Of a DNA stretch of 64,000 nt, positions 16,973 through 26,152 are shown piece by piece. The notes under the pieces were generated by a model that was not told the origin of the DNA, did not search any database, and saw only the letters and a program-made list of their open reading frames with translations. The position numbers were made by a program, and so were the translations under genes. Position 1 is the first letter of the stretch, and each line of letters begins with the position of its first letter. Origin of the DNA: Spirochaetia bacterium (GTDB lineage: Bacteria; Spirochaetota; Spirochaetia; Treponematales; Rectinemataceae); NCBI GenBank assembly GCA_029975555.1, contig JARKOY010000165.1:1-64000 (forward strand), written 5' to 3'.

Positions 16973-18273
16973 TGCGGCGACAATATATACTGATTTTGGC
17001 CATCGTCTCCGTTGCATCGCGGGGCTTCGCGGAAACTCTGTGGGACAAGGTTTATACCTCGCGACTCAACAGTTCATCCTCATATCTCGAAGCAAAACTC
17101 GAGCTGAAATCCGCCGAGGTGGACTACGATCAATACGTAAAACCGTACATTCCCTCTCTCTCCCTCTCTACGTACAGCAGCGCAGAAGGCGTTTATGAGT
17201 CAGGAATAACTATTGGAAGTGACACCGCGGCATCTGGGGGAGCATTGATCCCGACACTCACATTCGAAAATATTCTTGCAGGCACCGATCTGAGCTTGAA
17301 ATCACCGATCACCTTTTCTTCTGCGGGCAAAGTGAGCCTAACAAATCCGAGCGTAAGCCTCAGCCGCCAGCTTTTCCCGGAAACCGAGGCCAACCGTTTG
17401 GAGAAAGAGGCAAGCCTAGTGTCGGCGCAAGCTTCTGTTCAGAAAATTCAGAACGATCTTAAAATCGACCTCATCACGGACATCCTCAATACCATATATT
17501 ACCAGAAGCTGCTCAAGACGAACCAGGAAAATCTTGAGGTCCTAAAAAAGATAAGGGAGGCCACGGTCGATACCACCAAATTCCGTGATCTGGATAAAAA
17601 GATTCTCAATGCTCAAAAAGCAATCTTGGAAGCGACCAATTATCTTGCCGAAATCAAAGACGATGTCAAGAACAATGCGGAGGCACTCTATCAGGATGTC
17701 TTACGCCTTCAGGAAGGATGGCTCGGTTCAATCAAGGGCGACAACCCAACGACCTCCAAGACGATACGCTCCATCGAGCTTTCCCTGGCCGCCGCAGAAA
17801 AGAAAGAAACATTATCTATATTGCCCTATCTGCCCAACCCGACCATTACGGCTTCATTGTACTACGATACGGACAAAAGTAAGCTTGAATGGGGGCTGAC
17901 TTTCAAGCTGTCATACGACATGTTCAGTAAGGGTAAGAATTCCTTAAGCGCATTACAACGTCAAGAATATCCTAAGATATACAGAATCAAGCTCTCAGAT
18001 GCCCAAAGAGAACTAAAAGAGAATCTCCGGAAGATCAGCGAGACGCTCCAATCTTTGGAACTGGATAAAAAAATTAAGGAGATAGAGATCGCCGATTCTC
18101 AAGAGGAAGCCATACGGCAAGAGAACCTCTATAAAAACGGTTTTGTCTCAAAGGAGGATTACACCACGGCACAGATCGATCTTGAGACTCTTAAACTGGA
18201 TTTACAGAAAATAGACTTTGATATTCTCATTCAAAAGCTGACGCTTGCGCGGTATTATGAAGAGGCACAATGA
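16972..18273 (+). CDS. TolC-family outer-membrane efflux channel
   Basis: A 433-residue exported protein (signal peptide ending near F-A). Unlike its neighbour it has both expected strand-rich blocks, residues 45-130 (YIPSLSLSTYSSAEGVYESG onwards) and residues 285-320 (NPTITASLYYD then WGLTFKLSYDMFSKG), each followed by long helices; RQENLYKNGFVSKEDYTTAQ is the second TolC hairpin signature. It should form the outer-membrane exit of the pump. The ATG lies directly on the stop of the preceding TolC-like gene (TAATG overlap), so both are made together. Confidence 0.9.
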   Translation: MRRQYILILAIVSVASRGFAETLWDKVYTSRLNSSSSYLEAKLELKSAEVDYDQYVKPYIPSLSLSTYSSAEGVYESGITIGSDTAASGGALIPTLTFENILAGTDLSLKSPITFSSAGKVSLTNPSVSLSRQLFPETEANRLEKEASLVSAQASVQKIQNDLKIDLITDILNTIYYQKLLKTNQENLEVLKKIREATVDTTKFRDLDKKILNAQKAILEATNYLAEIKDDVKNNAEALYQDVLRLQEGWLGSIKGDNPTTSKTIRSIELSLAAAEKKETLSILPYLPNPTITASLYYDTDKSKLEWGLTFKLSYDMFSKGKNSLSALQRQEYPKIYRIKLSDAQRELKENLRKISETLQSLELDKKIKEIEIADSQEEAIRQENLYKNGFVSKEDYTTAQIDLETLKLDLQKIDFDILIQKLTLARYYEEAQ

Positions 18274-18314
18274 GGTGAGCGCTGATGTCCTTGGAGATCG
18301 TTCCACGCACCTGC

Positions 18315-18343
18315 TCGTCAGCATTGCATGTCCGATATATAAT
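18315..18343 (+). promoter_or_regulatory. Candidate sigma70-type promoter for the MTA phosphorylase gene
   Basis: A perfect TATAAT (18338-18343) sits 17 bases after TCGTCA (18315-18320, four of six matches to TTGACA). It is about 27 bases before the start codon region. It would separate this gene from the efflux operon. Confidence 0.45.
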
Positions 18344-18370
18344 AAAAAATATTGTGCACAGAGGTAAACT

Positions 18371-19231
18371 ATGGACAAGACCACTGTCGGCATTATAGGG
18401 GGATCAGGATTGTACGAGATCGAGGGCGTCGAAGTCCTCGAGGAGATCAGGATGGAGACGCCTTGGGGGGCGCCTTCCGACGCGATCACCATCGCCCAGA
18501 TAGGCGGCGTAAGGGCGGCATTTCTGCCGCGCCATGGCAGGGGCCACTTCATTCTTCCGACCGAGGTGAACTCGAGGGCGAACATCGCCGCCCTCAAGAT
18601 GCTTGGCGTCCGCGAGATCGTCGCCTTTTCGGCCGTCGGGAGCCTCAAGGAAGAGATTCGCCCCCGCGACTTTGTCATCCCGTCGCAGATCATCGATAGG
18701 ACGAAGGACAGACCCGGCTCGAGCTTCTTCGGCGAAGGCGTCGTCGCTCACATGAGTTTTGCGGACCCCTTCTGTGGCAGGCTCAGCAAGCTCATCGAGC
18801 CCTTCATCGCCGCACGCGGGCTGCGGCTCCACACGGACGAGACGCTCGTCTGCATGGAGGGCCCGGCCTTCTCCACGCGGGCGGAGAGCCGGCTCTACCG
18901 CTCGTGGGGCGCAGGCATCATCAACATGAGCGTGCTCCCAGAAGCGAAACTCGCGCGCGAGGCTGAAATCTGCTACGCCATGATCTGTATGGCAACCGAC
19001 TACGACTGCTGGAAGACGGACCACGCCGACGTGACCGTCGATATGGTCGTAGAAAACCTCAACGCCAACTCGGCCCACGCCAAGGCGCTGATCAAAGAGA
19101 TAGTCCCGGCGCTGGGCGGGGGCGAAGACTGTCCCTGTCGGAGCGCAATGCGCTACGCCGTCATGACGGCTCCGGCGAAACGCAATCCAGAGACCTGGGC
19201 GAAGATCAAGACGATACTTCCTGAACTGTGA
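18371..19231 (+). CDS. mtnP: S-methyl-5'-thioadenosine phosphorylase
   Basis: A 286-residue cytoplasmic phosphorylase of the PNP/MTAP family. It converts methylthioadenosine and phosphate to adenine and methylthioribose-1-phosphate in methionine salvage. Motifs: GIIGGSGLYEIEGV at the start, PRHGRGHFILPTEVNSRANI (phosphate and ribose contacts), and EGPAFSTRAESRLYRSWGA with INMSVLPEAKLAREAEICYA, ending in MATDYDCWK. This last block is very close to eukaryote-type MTAP, which favours methylthioadenosine over hypoxanthine/guanine nucleosides. The length is normal. A TATAAT-like promoter precedes it. Confidence 0.92.
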   Translation: MDKTTVGIIGGSGLYEIEGVEVLEEIRMETPWGAPSDAITIAQIGGVRAAFLPRHGRGHFILPTEVNSRANIAALKMLGVREIVAFSAVGSLKEEIRPRDFVIPSQIIDRTKDRPGSSFFGEGVVAHMSFADPFCGRLSKLIEPFIAARGLRLHTDETLVCMEGPAFSTRAESRLYRSWGAGIINMSVLPEAKLAREAEICYAMICMATDYDCWKTDHADVTVDMVVENLNANSAHAKALIKEIVPALGGGEDCPCRSAMRYAVMTAPAKRNPETWAKIKTILPEL

Positions 19232-19298
19232 GGGCGGGCTTGCAAAGCTCAGGTGAGCTTGGCTCATGTGAGCTTGGCGGCGCCAGCGTAGGTAAACC

Positions 19299-20168
19299 AT
19301 GAACGACAAGATCGCGATCGTCACGGGTGCGAACCGCGGCATCGGAAAAGAAACGGCGCGGGGCCTCGCCGCGGCGGGCATGACCGTGGTCATGGCCTGC
19401 AGGAACCTCGTAAGCGCCCGCACCGCCTGCGAAGAGATTATATCGCTCACGAGGAATCCGGACGTCGCCGTCATGAAACTTGACATCTCCTCTCGCGACT
19501 CCATACGGAATTTTGTGGAGGATTTCAAAAACAGATACGGAAGACTGAACATCCTGATCAACAATGCGGGCGTCTGCACCATGGACCACAGGCGCACCGT
19601 CGACAATTTCGAGCCCAACATCGGCACGAACTACGTCGGGACCTTCCTGCTGACCATGCAGCTCCTTCCCTTCTTCGAAAAGGACGCGGAGGGCAGGATC
19701 ATCAACCTCATCTCCAACATCTACAAAATCGGGTGGTTCCATTTCGATAAAATGCACGACTACCGGTGGTTCAGGGCCTACGCGGTCTCCAAATACATGG
19801 TACTTCTGTTCACGCTGGAGCTCGCCGAGCGCCTGCGGGACAGTGGCATCTCGGTGAACGCGGTGCATCCAGGCATCGTGAGGACTTCGATAATGTACAC
19901 GCACCGCTGGTTCGACCACATCATCAAACTCATTCTGTCACCGTTCTTTATCGACGTGGCGGAAGGGGCGAAGCAGATCATCCATCTGGCGACCGCAGGC
20001 GAGGCCACAAATGTGAGCGGCGTCTATTTCCACAAAACGCGGCGGAAGAGAATACCCACGTGCTACAACAGCCTGAAACTGCGCGCCGCGCTGTGGGAAT
20101 ACAGCAGTTCACTGTTGAAAGATCAGCCATTAATGGAGAGACTGCTTAAAGACAAGGCAAAACAGTAA
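19299..20168 (+). CDS. Short-chain dehydrogenase/reductase
   Basis: A 289-residue classical SDR. The NAD(P)-binding motif is TGANRGIG, followed by Arg (ACRN), which suggests NADP preference; NNAG is at about residue 90, the catalytic Ser lies in INLISN, and the catalytic pair is YAVSK. The C-terminal region (THRWFDHIIKLILSPFFIDV) is hydrophobic as in retinol-dehydrogenase-like members acting on lipophilic alcohols. It follows the MTA phosphorylase gene by 67 bases and may be cotranscribed. The substrate is unknown. Confidence 0.88.
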   Translation: MNDKIAIVTGANRGIGKETARGLAAAGMTVVMACRNLVSARTACEEIISLTRNPDVAVMKLDISSRDSIRNFVEDFKNRYGRLNILINNAGVCTMDHRRTVDNFEPNIGTNYVGTFLLTMQLLPFFEKDAEGRIINLISNIYKIGWFHFDKMHDYRWFRAYAVSKYMVLLFTLELAERLRDSGISVNAVHPGIVRTSIMYTHRWFDHIIKLILSPFFIDVAEGAKQIIHLATAGEATNVSGVYFHKTRRKRIPTCYNSLKLRAALWEYSSSLLKDQPLMERLLKDKAKQ

Positions 20169-20189
20169 GACCCGGGTGCCGTCCGGCTA

Positions 20190-21158
20190 TTATCGGATAT
20201 TGTCTTGCAGCCAGTCCCGGAGCGGAGTACTCATCGGAAATCGCCGCCAGTTCTCGTCATCGAGGACCGTATCGTAGCGGAGGCTCATGAGGTCATCGAG
20301 CGCGGCGGGCCTAGAGGCGTTCGGATCGTCCTCCCAGAAATTCAGAGGATACATGGCGAGAGCAGAAAGCTCCTGGCGCTCTTCAGCCCTGGTTTTGCCC
20401 GCGACGGCAAGGCTGAGCGCGGCCTGGTGGAGGAATATCCTATACAGAGCATGTTCCCAACAATACTGTCGCATACATCCGTCCTCGGCAAAGAGCCGCA
20501 CGAGCCTCTCCCATTCCCGAAATATTCCCAGTTGCGGTCTTGCGCCGACAAGACCCGCCGCGATATAGAAGCGCAAGACTTTCCGGTCTATGTAGCTCGT
20601 GGTGGTTCCGATGTCCCTGGAGCCGAGACTGGCGAGTTCGCGTGCGCGGCGCCAAAAGCCGTTATGGTCGTCTTCCTGCCCGGCGCCGGCATCCTCACCG
20701 ATATTCTGAACATTCACAGGTCTGAACGAGACTTTCTTTCCTATGGACAGCCGTAATGGCGAAATATCGTTGAGCACAAGGGAATCGCGGTCGAACCAGA
20801 GGAGTTCCTGCGCCTTTCCTTCTGCGAGGCGTTCCGCCTCGGCCGCCGCAAGTGCCTTCTCTGTAAAAGGAAAATCCGACAGGTCAGGCGCGGCAGTATA
20901 CGCATGTAAATCGACGTGCAGTGCCGCCGCCCTTTCAAGGACCTGCGCCTGTACCCTTCCGGTGTCGCGACACATGAGCCAGATCGGCACCGTCCAAAAG
21001 CTTCCCCCAAAACGCCGGATGCTCGCCGCAAGCAGGAGAGGATCCGTGTTGGGCGATCCTTTGTACGAGTCGTCGCAGTATGCGATGATGAGCGAAGCTG
21101 GAGCGCGCGTTGCATTGGTCTGGCCACCCGTCATGTCTGCCATGGTTTTATCCCCCAT
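20190..21158 (-). CDS. Uncharacterised protein, possibly glycosyltransferase-like
   Basis: A 322-residue soluble protein. An N-terminal alpha/beta region begins with IIAYCDDSY and contains LLWFDRDSLVLNDISPL, where the D-R-D triplet after a hydrophobic strand is placed like the DxD of GT-A glycosyltransferases. Later there is a helical part rich in Trp and Arg. No signal peptide or membrane segment. I do not recognise the family with confidence; the glycosyltransferase-like reading rests on one motif. It converges with the SDR gene (21 bases between stops) and is divergent from rpiB. Confidence 0.4.
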   Translation of the reverse strand: MGDKTMADMTGGQTNATRAPASLIIAYCDDSYKGSPNTDPLLLAASIRRFGGSFWTVPIWLMCRDTGRVQAQVLERAAALHVDLHAYTAAPDLSDFPFTEKALAAAEAERLAEGKAQELLWFDRDSLVLNDISPLRLSIGKKVSFRPVNVQNIGEDAGAGQEDDHNGFWRRARELASLGSRDIGTTTSYIDRKVLRFYIAAGLVGARPQLGIFREWERLVRLFAEDGCMRQYCWEHALYRIFLHQAALSLAVAGKTRAEERQELSALAMYPLNFWEDDPNASRPAALDDLMSLRYDTVLDDENWRRFPMSTPLRDWLQDNIR

Positions 21159-21258
21159 ACGAGAGAATGCCGACGTAAAGTCTACATTATTACATGTACA
21201 GGCCCGACAGGAAGGACCGATCCTTGACCATCGACGGATTCGTCGCTACGCTAGGCCC

Positions 21259-21693
21259 ATGAAGATTGTCATCGCAAACGATCACGGCGCGGTGGCGCTG
21301 AAATTTCGCCTTGTGAAGTGGCTGGAGAGCCAGGGACATCAGGTCGTCAACCTCGGCATCGACACAGAAGACCGGGTCGACTATCCGGATCAAGGAGAAC
21401 TGGCCGTACAGGAATATGTCAAGGGCGGCTACGACTTTGGCATCGTGTGCTGCGGTACAGGCATCGGCATCTCGATCGCGGCCAACAGGCACAAGGGAAT
21501 CCGCTGCGCACTCATTCACGACAGCTACACGGCGCGCATGGCAAAAGAGCACAACAACGCCAACTTCGTCGCCTTCGGCGGCAGGGTCGACTATGTGGAG
21601 CCCGTGGAGCAAATACTCAGTGTCTATATGAACGCGAAGTTCGAGGGTGGACGCCACGCGGTTCGTGTCGCCAAACTGGATACGATCTGTTGA
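21259..21693 (+). CDS. rpiB: Ribose-5-phosphate isomerase B / sugar isomerase
   Basis: A 144-residue RpiB/LacA/LacB-family isomerase, converting ribose-5-phosphate to ribulose-5-phosphate in the pentose phosphate pathway. Motifs: IANDHGAVALK at the start, the FGIVCCGTGIGISIAANR loop holding the catalytic Cys (CGTG), and EHNNANFVAFGGR. The length is standard. No strong ribosome site is visible before ATG 21259. Sequence alone cannot exclude allose- or galactose-6-phosphate isomerase activity. Confidence 0.9.
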   Translation: MKIVIANDHGAVALKFRLVKWLESQGHQVVNLGIDTEDRVDYPDQGELAVQEYVKGGYDFGIVCCGTGIGISIAANRHKGIRCALIHDSYTARMAKEHNNANFVAFGGRVDYVEPVEQILSVYMNAKFEGGRHAVRVAKLDTIC

Positions 21694-21698
21694 AGATT

Positions 21699-23120
21699 CT
21701 ACGCTATCGTATAGATTTCCCCCGCCTTTAAGATCTCGACATCGTGGGCGCCCGCGTCGAGCACATGCGCGCGCATCGCGGCGAGGGCTTCGCCTTCACC
21801 GTGCACGAGGTATACCTTCTTGAGGCGCGATTTGTCGATACAACCAAGCCATTCCACGGTCTCTTTCCAGTCCGCATGCGCGGAGAACGCGTCGATCTCC
21901 TGAATGTCGGCGCGCACCTGGTACCAGTCGCCGTGGATGCGCACTTCTTTTACCCCGTCCTTGAGGCGCCGGCCGAGGGTTCCTTCGGCCATATAGCCCA
22001 CGATGAGCACGGTATTTGCGGAGTCGCCCAGCCCGTGCATGAGGTGGTGCTGGATGCGCCCGAACTCGCACATGCCGTCGGCTGAGATGATGATCATGGG
22101 CCCTCTGGCCTGATTGAGCGCCTTCGAGTCTTCGACTGAGCGGGAAAAGTTGAGCGCGGCGAAGCCGAAGGGATTCTTTGCGTGCGTCGTGAAGAGGTCG
22201 TAGGTCTCTTTGTCGTAGCATTCGGGGTGAATCGCGAAGATGCTCGTCGCGTTGAGCGCCATCGGCGAATCGACCCAAATCGGCATCTGAGGGATTTTCC
22301 CCTCATCGTGCAGAAGGTGGAGGTAGAATATGAGTTCCTGCGTGCGCTCCACCGCGAAGGCGGGGATGATGAGTTTCCCCTTCGTCATTGCGGTCCGGTT
22401 GACGAGCCTTTCGAGCCTCGACAGCGCGTCGTCGGTCGATTCATGGAGGCGGTCGCCGTAGGTGCTTTCGAGCACCAGTACGTCGATGTCCTTAAGGCAC
22501 TCGGGGTCTTTGATGATGGGCTTTCCCTTGCGGCCTAGATCGCCGGAAAAACCGATGACGGCCGTATTCCCTGCCCTGTCCCTGGCCGTGACGCGCACGA
22601 AGGCCGAGCCGAGAATGTGGCCTGCGTCGAAGAATTCGACCTGCACGCCCTCGGCGACGAAGATCGGACGATGGTACCCGACCGTCACGAACTGATCCAT
22701 GGCTCGGATGACGTCGAATTCGTCGAACAGGGGCTTCCAGTCGAATGTCTCGTTCTTTTTTTGGGCCTGGCGCGAGAGGTAATCCGCGTCGCGCTCCTGG
22801 ATGTGCGCGGAATCGGTCATGATGAGGTTCGCAAGGTCCCTCGTCGCCGATGTGGCGTAGATCGAGCCAGCAAAGCCTTTCTTCGCAAGATAAGGCACAA
22901 GGCCGCAGTGGTCGTAGTGCGCGTGCGTGAGTACGAGCGCATCGACCGAGGCAGGATCGATGTCGTCGCCGAGCAAGGCCCTGTTCTTCCTATCCGCTTC
23001 CGCGCGCTTGCCCTGGAAGGCCCCGCAGTCGATGAGAATTCTTTGGGAGTCGACCTCGAGGAGATGCTTGGAACCGGTGACTTCTTCGGCCGCACCGAGA
23101 GAACGGATTGTGATGCTCAT
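21699..23120 (-). CDS. Metallo-beta-lactamase/beta-CASP RNA-processing nuclease
   Basis: A 473-residue beta-CASP metallo-hydrolase. The zinc motif THAHYDHCG (His66, His68, Asp70, His71) is followed by further metal ligands (DAGHILGSAF), the beta-CASP insertion (residues about 200-370) and the C-terminal RNA-specificity motif EIDAFSAHADW. Such proteins (CPSF/Ysh1-like, YhfI/RNase J relatives) act as endo- or exoribonucleases. It converges with rpiB with a five-base gap. The precise RNA substrate is unknown. Confidence 0.88.
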   Translation of the reverse strand: MSITIRSLGAAEEVTGSKHLLEVDSQRILIDCGAFQGKRAEADRKNRALLGDDIDPASVDALVLTHAHYDHCGLVPYLAKKGFAGSIYATSATRDLANLIMTDSAHIQERDADYLSRQAQKKNETFDWKPLFDEFDVIRAMDQFVTVGYHRPIFVAEGVQVEFFDAGHILGSAFVRVTARDRAGNTAVIGFSGDLGRKGKPIIKDPECLKDIDVLVLESTYGDRLHESTDDALSRLERLVNRTAMTKGKLIIPAFAVERTQELIFYLHLLHDEGKIPQMPIWVDSPMALNATSIFAIHPECYDKETYDLFTTHAKNPFGFAALNFSRSVEDSKALNQARGPMIIISADGMCEFGRIQHHLMHGLGDSANTVLIVGYMAEGTLGRRLKDGVKEVRIHGDWYQVRADIQEIDAFSAHADWKETVEWLGCIDKSRLKKVYLVHGEGEALAAMRAHVLDAGAHDVEILKAGEIYTIA

Positions 23121-23309
23121 GTTGGTAATATAACCTCATTTTCGCTACCGGAGCAACGTTGGGCCTGACAATGCCCGATATTCCATGCCTGTGCCGCGGC
23201 GGTCCCGTAACCTGTGTATCCGCCTGCACCTCTTTGGGCATGCGCCTCGCGTGCCCCTCCAATGACCTGTTGCGAAAAAAGCGGGAATCCATTACTGTAA
23301 GAATGCTCC

Positions 23310-24473
23310 ATGGCCGACGATCTGCTTACCCTCAGGGTTGAGAAACTCTCCTCACACGGCGAGGGTATTGCTTTTTCTGAAGGCAGAGCCGTCTTCATCC
23401 CCTACTCCATCCCCGGCGAACTTGTCACCTGCAAAACTGTTGAGGAGCACGCCAGCTTCTCGCGGGCGAAGCTCGTCGATGTACAAGAACCGTCGCCGCA
23501 GCGCGTAGAGCCGCCATGCCCCCTTTTCGGTCTATGCGGCGGCTGCGGCCTTCAACACATAGACTATCCCTACCAAACAAAGCTCAAACAGGACGCCGCA
23601 CGCGAGACTTTTCTGCGCGTCGGAGGCTTTGATGCAGGCGAGCTGGCAATAGTCACGGGGGAGAGCTATCACTACCGCAACCGAATCCAGGTTCACGCGT
23701 GCAGCGACGGTGGGCTGGGATTCACACAAGCCGGTTCGCACGAAACCGTACGCGTACGTCAGTGCCCCATCCTCGCGCCCGTTCTCGAACGCTGGCTCGT
23801 CGTCGAAAACCGGAAGGCCCACCCCTACCGCGCCCTCTCGGCGCTGATTGGCGAGCGCCCGCGATTTTCCGCCTTCGGACAGGACGAACGGATCTACATC
23901 GAGGGGAGAGATGCCTACGCGGGCGCGGAGGTACTCGGGAAACGCTTCCAATTCCCCGTGGCGCATTTTTTCCAGAGCAATATACACATGCTCGAAGAGC
24001 TCATATCGCGCTGTGTCGAGCCGCTCAAGGGCGGCCGGGCGCTCGATCTCTACAGCGGGGCGGGGCTGTTCTCGCTCTTCATGGCTGAACATTTTGAGTC
24101 GATCGAATGTGTCGAAAGCGACACTGCATCGATGGAAGCCGCGCGCCAGAATCTGAGCCAGGCGAGGGCCGAAGTCGGTTTTTCGGATATCCCCGTAGAA
24201 CGCTGGATAAAGACGCCCCACGCAAACCGCGCCTTCGACTGCATCGTCGCCGACCCTCCGCGCGCAGGCCTCTCGCCCGAGGTGCGCGCGTGGCTCGCTG
24301 ACGCCAAAACCAGCTCGCTCCTCTACGTGAGCTGTGACCATGCCAGCCTCGCGCGCGATCTGCGGGAGCTGATGCAGAAAGCTTGGACGATCGAATATAT
24401 CACGTTGTTCGATTTCTACCCTCAGACCGGACGGCTGGAGGCGGTTGCCCGACTTGCGAGGGTTGCTCGATAG
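23310..24473 (+). CDS. 23S rRNA (uracil-5-)-methyltransferase, RlmD/RumA type
   Basis: A 387-residue RNA m5U methyltransferase. The N-terminal TRAM domain (LRVEKLSSHGEGIAFSEGRA) is followed by the iron-sulfur cysteines Cys70, Cys76, Cys79 (CPLFGLCGGCG) and Cys152, then the SAM-binding motif LDLYSGAGLFSLFM, DPPRAGLSPEV, and the catalytic Cys342 in LYVSCDHASLARDL. The length is slightly below E. coli RlmD. It could equally be RlmCD-like or target another uridine; the family call is firm, the site is not. It is divergent from the beta-CASP gene. Confidence 0.9.
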   Translation: MADDLLTLRVEKLSSHGEGIAFSEGRAVFIPYSIPGELVTCKTVEEHASFSRAKLVDVQEPSPQRVEPPCPLFGLCGGCGLQHIDYPYQTKLKQDAARETFLRVGGFDAGELAIVTGESYHYRNRIQVHACSDGGLGFTQAGSHETVRVRQCPILAPVLERWLVVENRKAHPYRALSALIGERPRFSAFGQDERIYIEGRDAYAGAEVLGKRFQFPVAHFFQSNIHMLEELISRCVEPLKGGRALDLYSGAGLFSLFMAEHFESIECVESDTASMEAARQNLSQARAEVGFSDIPVERWIKTPHANRAFDCIVADPPRAGLSPEVRAWLADAKTSSLLYVSCDHASLARDLRELMQKAWTIEYITLFDFYPQTGRLEAVARLARVAR

Positions 24474-24516
24474 GTCCCGCGATGCGGGATCACCATTCGT
24501 TGTAAGGAGGAAAGGA

Positions 24517-26100
24517 ATGATGGCCCGCAATGGTCCTTTCAGAGGCAGATCGATTTCGGTCGTCAACGATCTATCGCTCGACGAACAGCGCTATCTCTAC
24601 CGCAAGGCCAGAGAACTTAAAGAAGCCGCAATCTCCGGCGGCGACGTATCGAAATTCCGCATCAATGACCTCGACTATCAGGTGTATTTGATTTTCATGG
24701 AGAACTCTACCAGAACTAGGGAGTCCTTCCGCAACGCCGGTAAGTTTCTCGGCGCCCGGGTCAACGTGTTCGACGCGGCGACGAGTTCGTTCAACAAAAA
24801 CGAATCCATCACCGATGCCATCAAGATGCTTTTCGGCTACGCAGGGGAGTCCTGCTTCGTCCTGCGGACCACGCTCGAAGGTGTGTGCACCTGGCTGGAT
24901 CAAGCCTTCTCCGAGTATTCGCGCATCACCGGCAAACCGAAGCCTTCGTTCATCAACGCAGGCGACGGCAAGCACGAGCACCCCACCCAGGAATTCCTCG
25001 ACGAGTTTTCATTCCTCGAGCAGCTCGGCTGGAACGATGATCACATCCACATCGCCATGGTGGGAGATCTGTACCACGGCCGCACCGTGCACTCCAAGGC
25101 CGACGGCCTGAAAGTCTTCCGCAACGTCGAGGTCGACCTCATCGCGCCCGAGCTGCTGTCCATGCCTCCATACTATGTCGAAAAAATGAAGGCGAACGGC
25201 TTCTCCGTGCGCATCTTCGAATCGATCGAAGAGTACCTCGCGCAGGCCAAGGTCTCCCCCATCTGGTACTTCACTCGCCTCCAGCTCGAGCGCATGGGCG
25301 AGTCGGTCCTCGAGCGCGCCCCCTACCTGCGCCAGGCCGTCACCTTCAGAAAAGACTTCCTAGGGCGGCTGCCGGAGGGGTGCCGTTTCTACCATCCCCT
25401 GCCGCGCGACCGAAACTCCCCAACCATACCCTTCTTTCTCGACGAGCTACCCCTCAACGGCTGGGACGGCCAGTCGATCAACGGATACTGGACGCGCATC
25501 GCGGAGATCGCCATGCTCTCGGGCCGCATCGGCGAGGACTTTGAAGGCGAGCACGCCCAGAAGCGCGAATTCGTCGACGATTTCGTGCACGAAGTCGAGG
25601 CTCAGGAAAAACGCAAACCCGAGTACAAGGTGGGCATCAAGCCTGTGGAGGAAGGCATCGTGATCGATCACATCGCCACCGGAGAGCCCATCGGCAAAAT
25701 TTGGGACAGCATCGATGCGGTGCGCAAGATACTCAAGCTCGATGTGCGGTCCAGCCACGGCGTCTACCACTCGAGCCGCGGACCGGAAACCTTCAAGGGC
25801 ATCATCTCCCTGCCGGACATCATCAGTTTCGGCGAAAAGGATTTAAAGAAGCTCGCCGCAATCGCGCCGGGCTGTACGCTCAACCTGATCCGGCACGCGC
25901 ACGTCGCGAAGAAATATCGCCTCTCGATGCCGCCCAGGATCTACGGCTTCGACGAGATCTCCTGCAAAAACGAGCACTGCATCTCGTATCCTGCGAACAA
26001 CGAGGGAGTACCTCCCGAATTCATCCGCAAGGGCGAGACGACCTTCGTCTGCAAGTACTGCGAGCGAGAGCACCAATTCCGCGAAATCTGGGACGTGTGA
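24517..26100 (+). CDS. pyrBI: Fused aspartate carbamoyltransferase (PyrB-PyrI)
   Basis: A 527-residue fusion. Residues 1-360 are the catalytic chain: MENSTRTRESF (carbamoyl-phosphate site, STRTR at 64-68), EHPTQEF (residues 154-160), the MVGDLYHGRTVHSK aspartate-domain start and the FYHPLPRD loop. Residues about 385-527 are a PyrI regulatory chain, with VIDHIATGEPIGKI, NLIRHAHVAKK and a zinc-binding Cys4 (CKNEHC ... CKYC). It catalyses the first committed step of pyrimidine synthesis. Fused PyrBI is known from spirochaetes and Thermotoga. The start is ATG 24517 behind AAGGAGG (24504-24510). Confidence 0.95.
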   Translation: MMARNGPFRGRSISVVNDLSLDEQRYLYRKARELKEAAISGGDVSKFRINDLDYQVYLIFMENSTRTRESFRNAGKFLGARVNVFDAATSSFNKNESITDAIKMLFGYAGESCFVLRTTLEGVCTWLDQAFSEYSRITGKPKPSFINAGDGKHEHPTQEFLDEFSFLEQLGWNDDHIHIAMVGDLYHGRTVHSKADGLKVFRNVEVDLIAPELLSMPPYYVEKMKANGFSVRIFESIEEYLAQAKVSPIWYFTRLQLERMGESVLERAPYLRQAVTFRKDFLGRLPEGCRFYHPLPRDRNSPTIPFFLDELPLNGWDGQSINGYWTRIAEIAMLSGRIGEDFEGEHAQKREFVDDFVHEVEAQEKRKPEYKVGIKPVEEGIVIDHIATGEPIGKIWDSIDAVRKILKLDVRSSHGVYHSSRGPETFKGIISLPDIISFGEKDLKKLAAIAPGCTLNLIRHAHVAKKYRLSMPPRIYGFDEISCKNEHCISYPANNEGVPPEFIRKGETTFVCKYCEREHQFREIWDV

Positions 26101-26152
26101 GGCGTTTAGGATGAAGGGGTGCGCGGACCGGTGCTGTGCGGTGCAATCCTCC

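Noticed and set aside
18404-19627. 407-codon minus-strand frame across mtnP and the SDR gene
   Set aside because: It spans two well-supported genes on the other strand.
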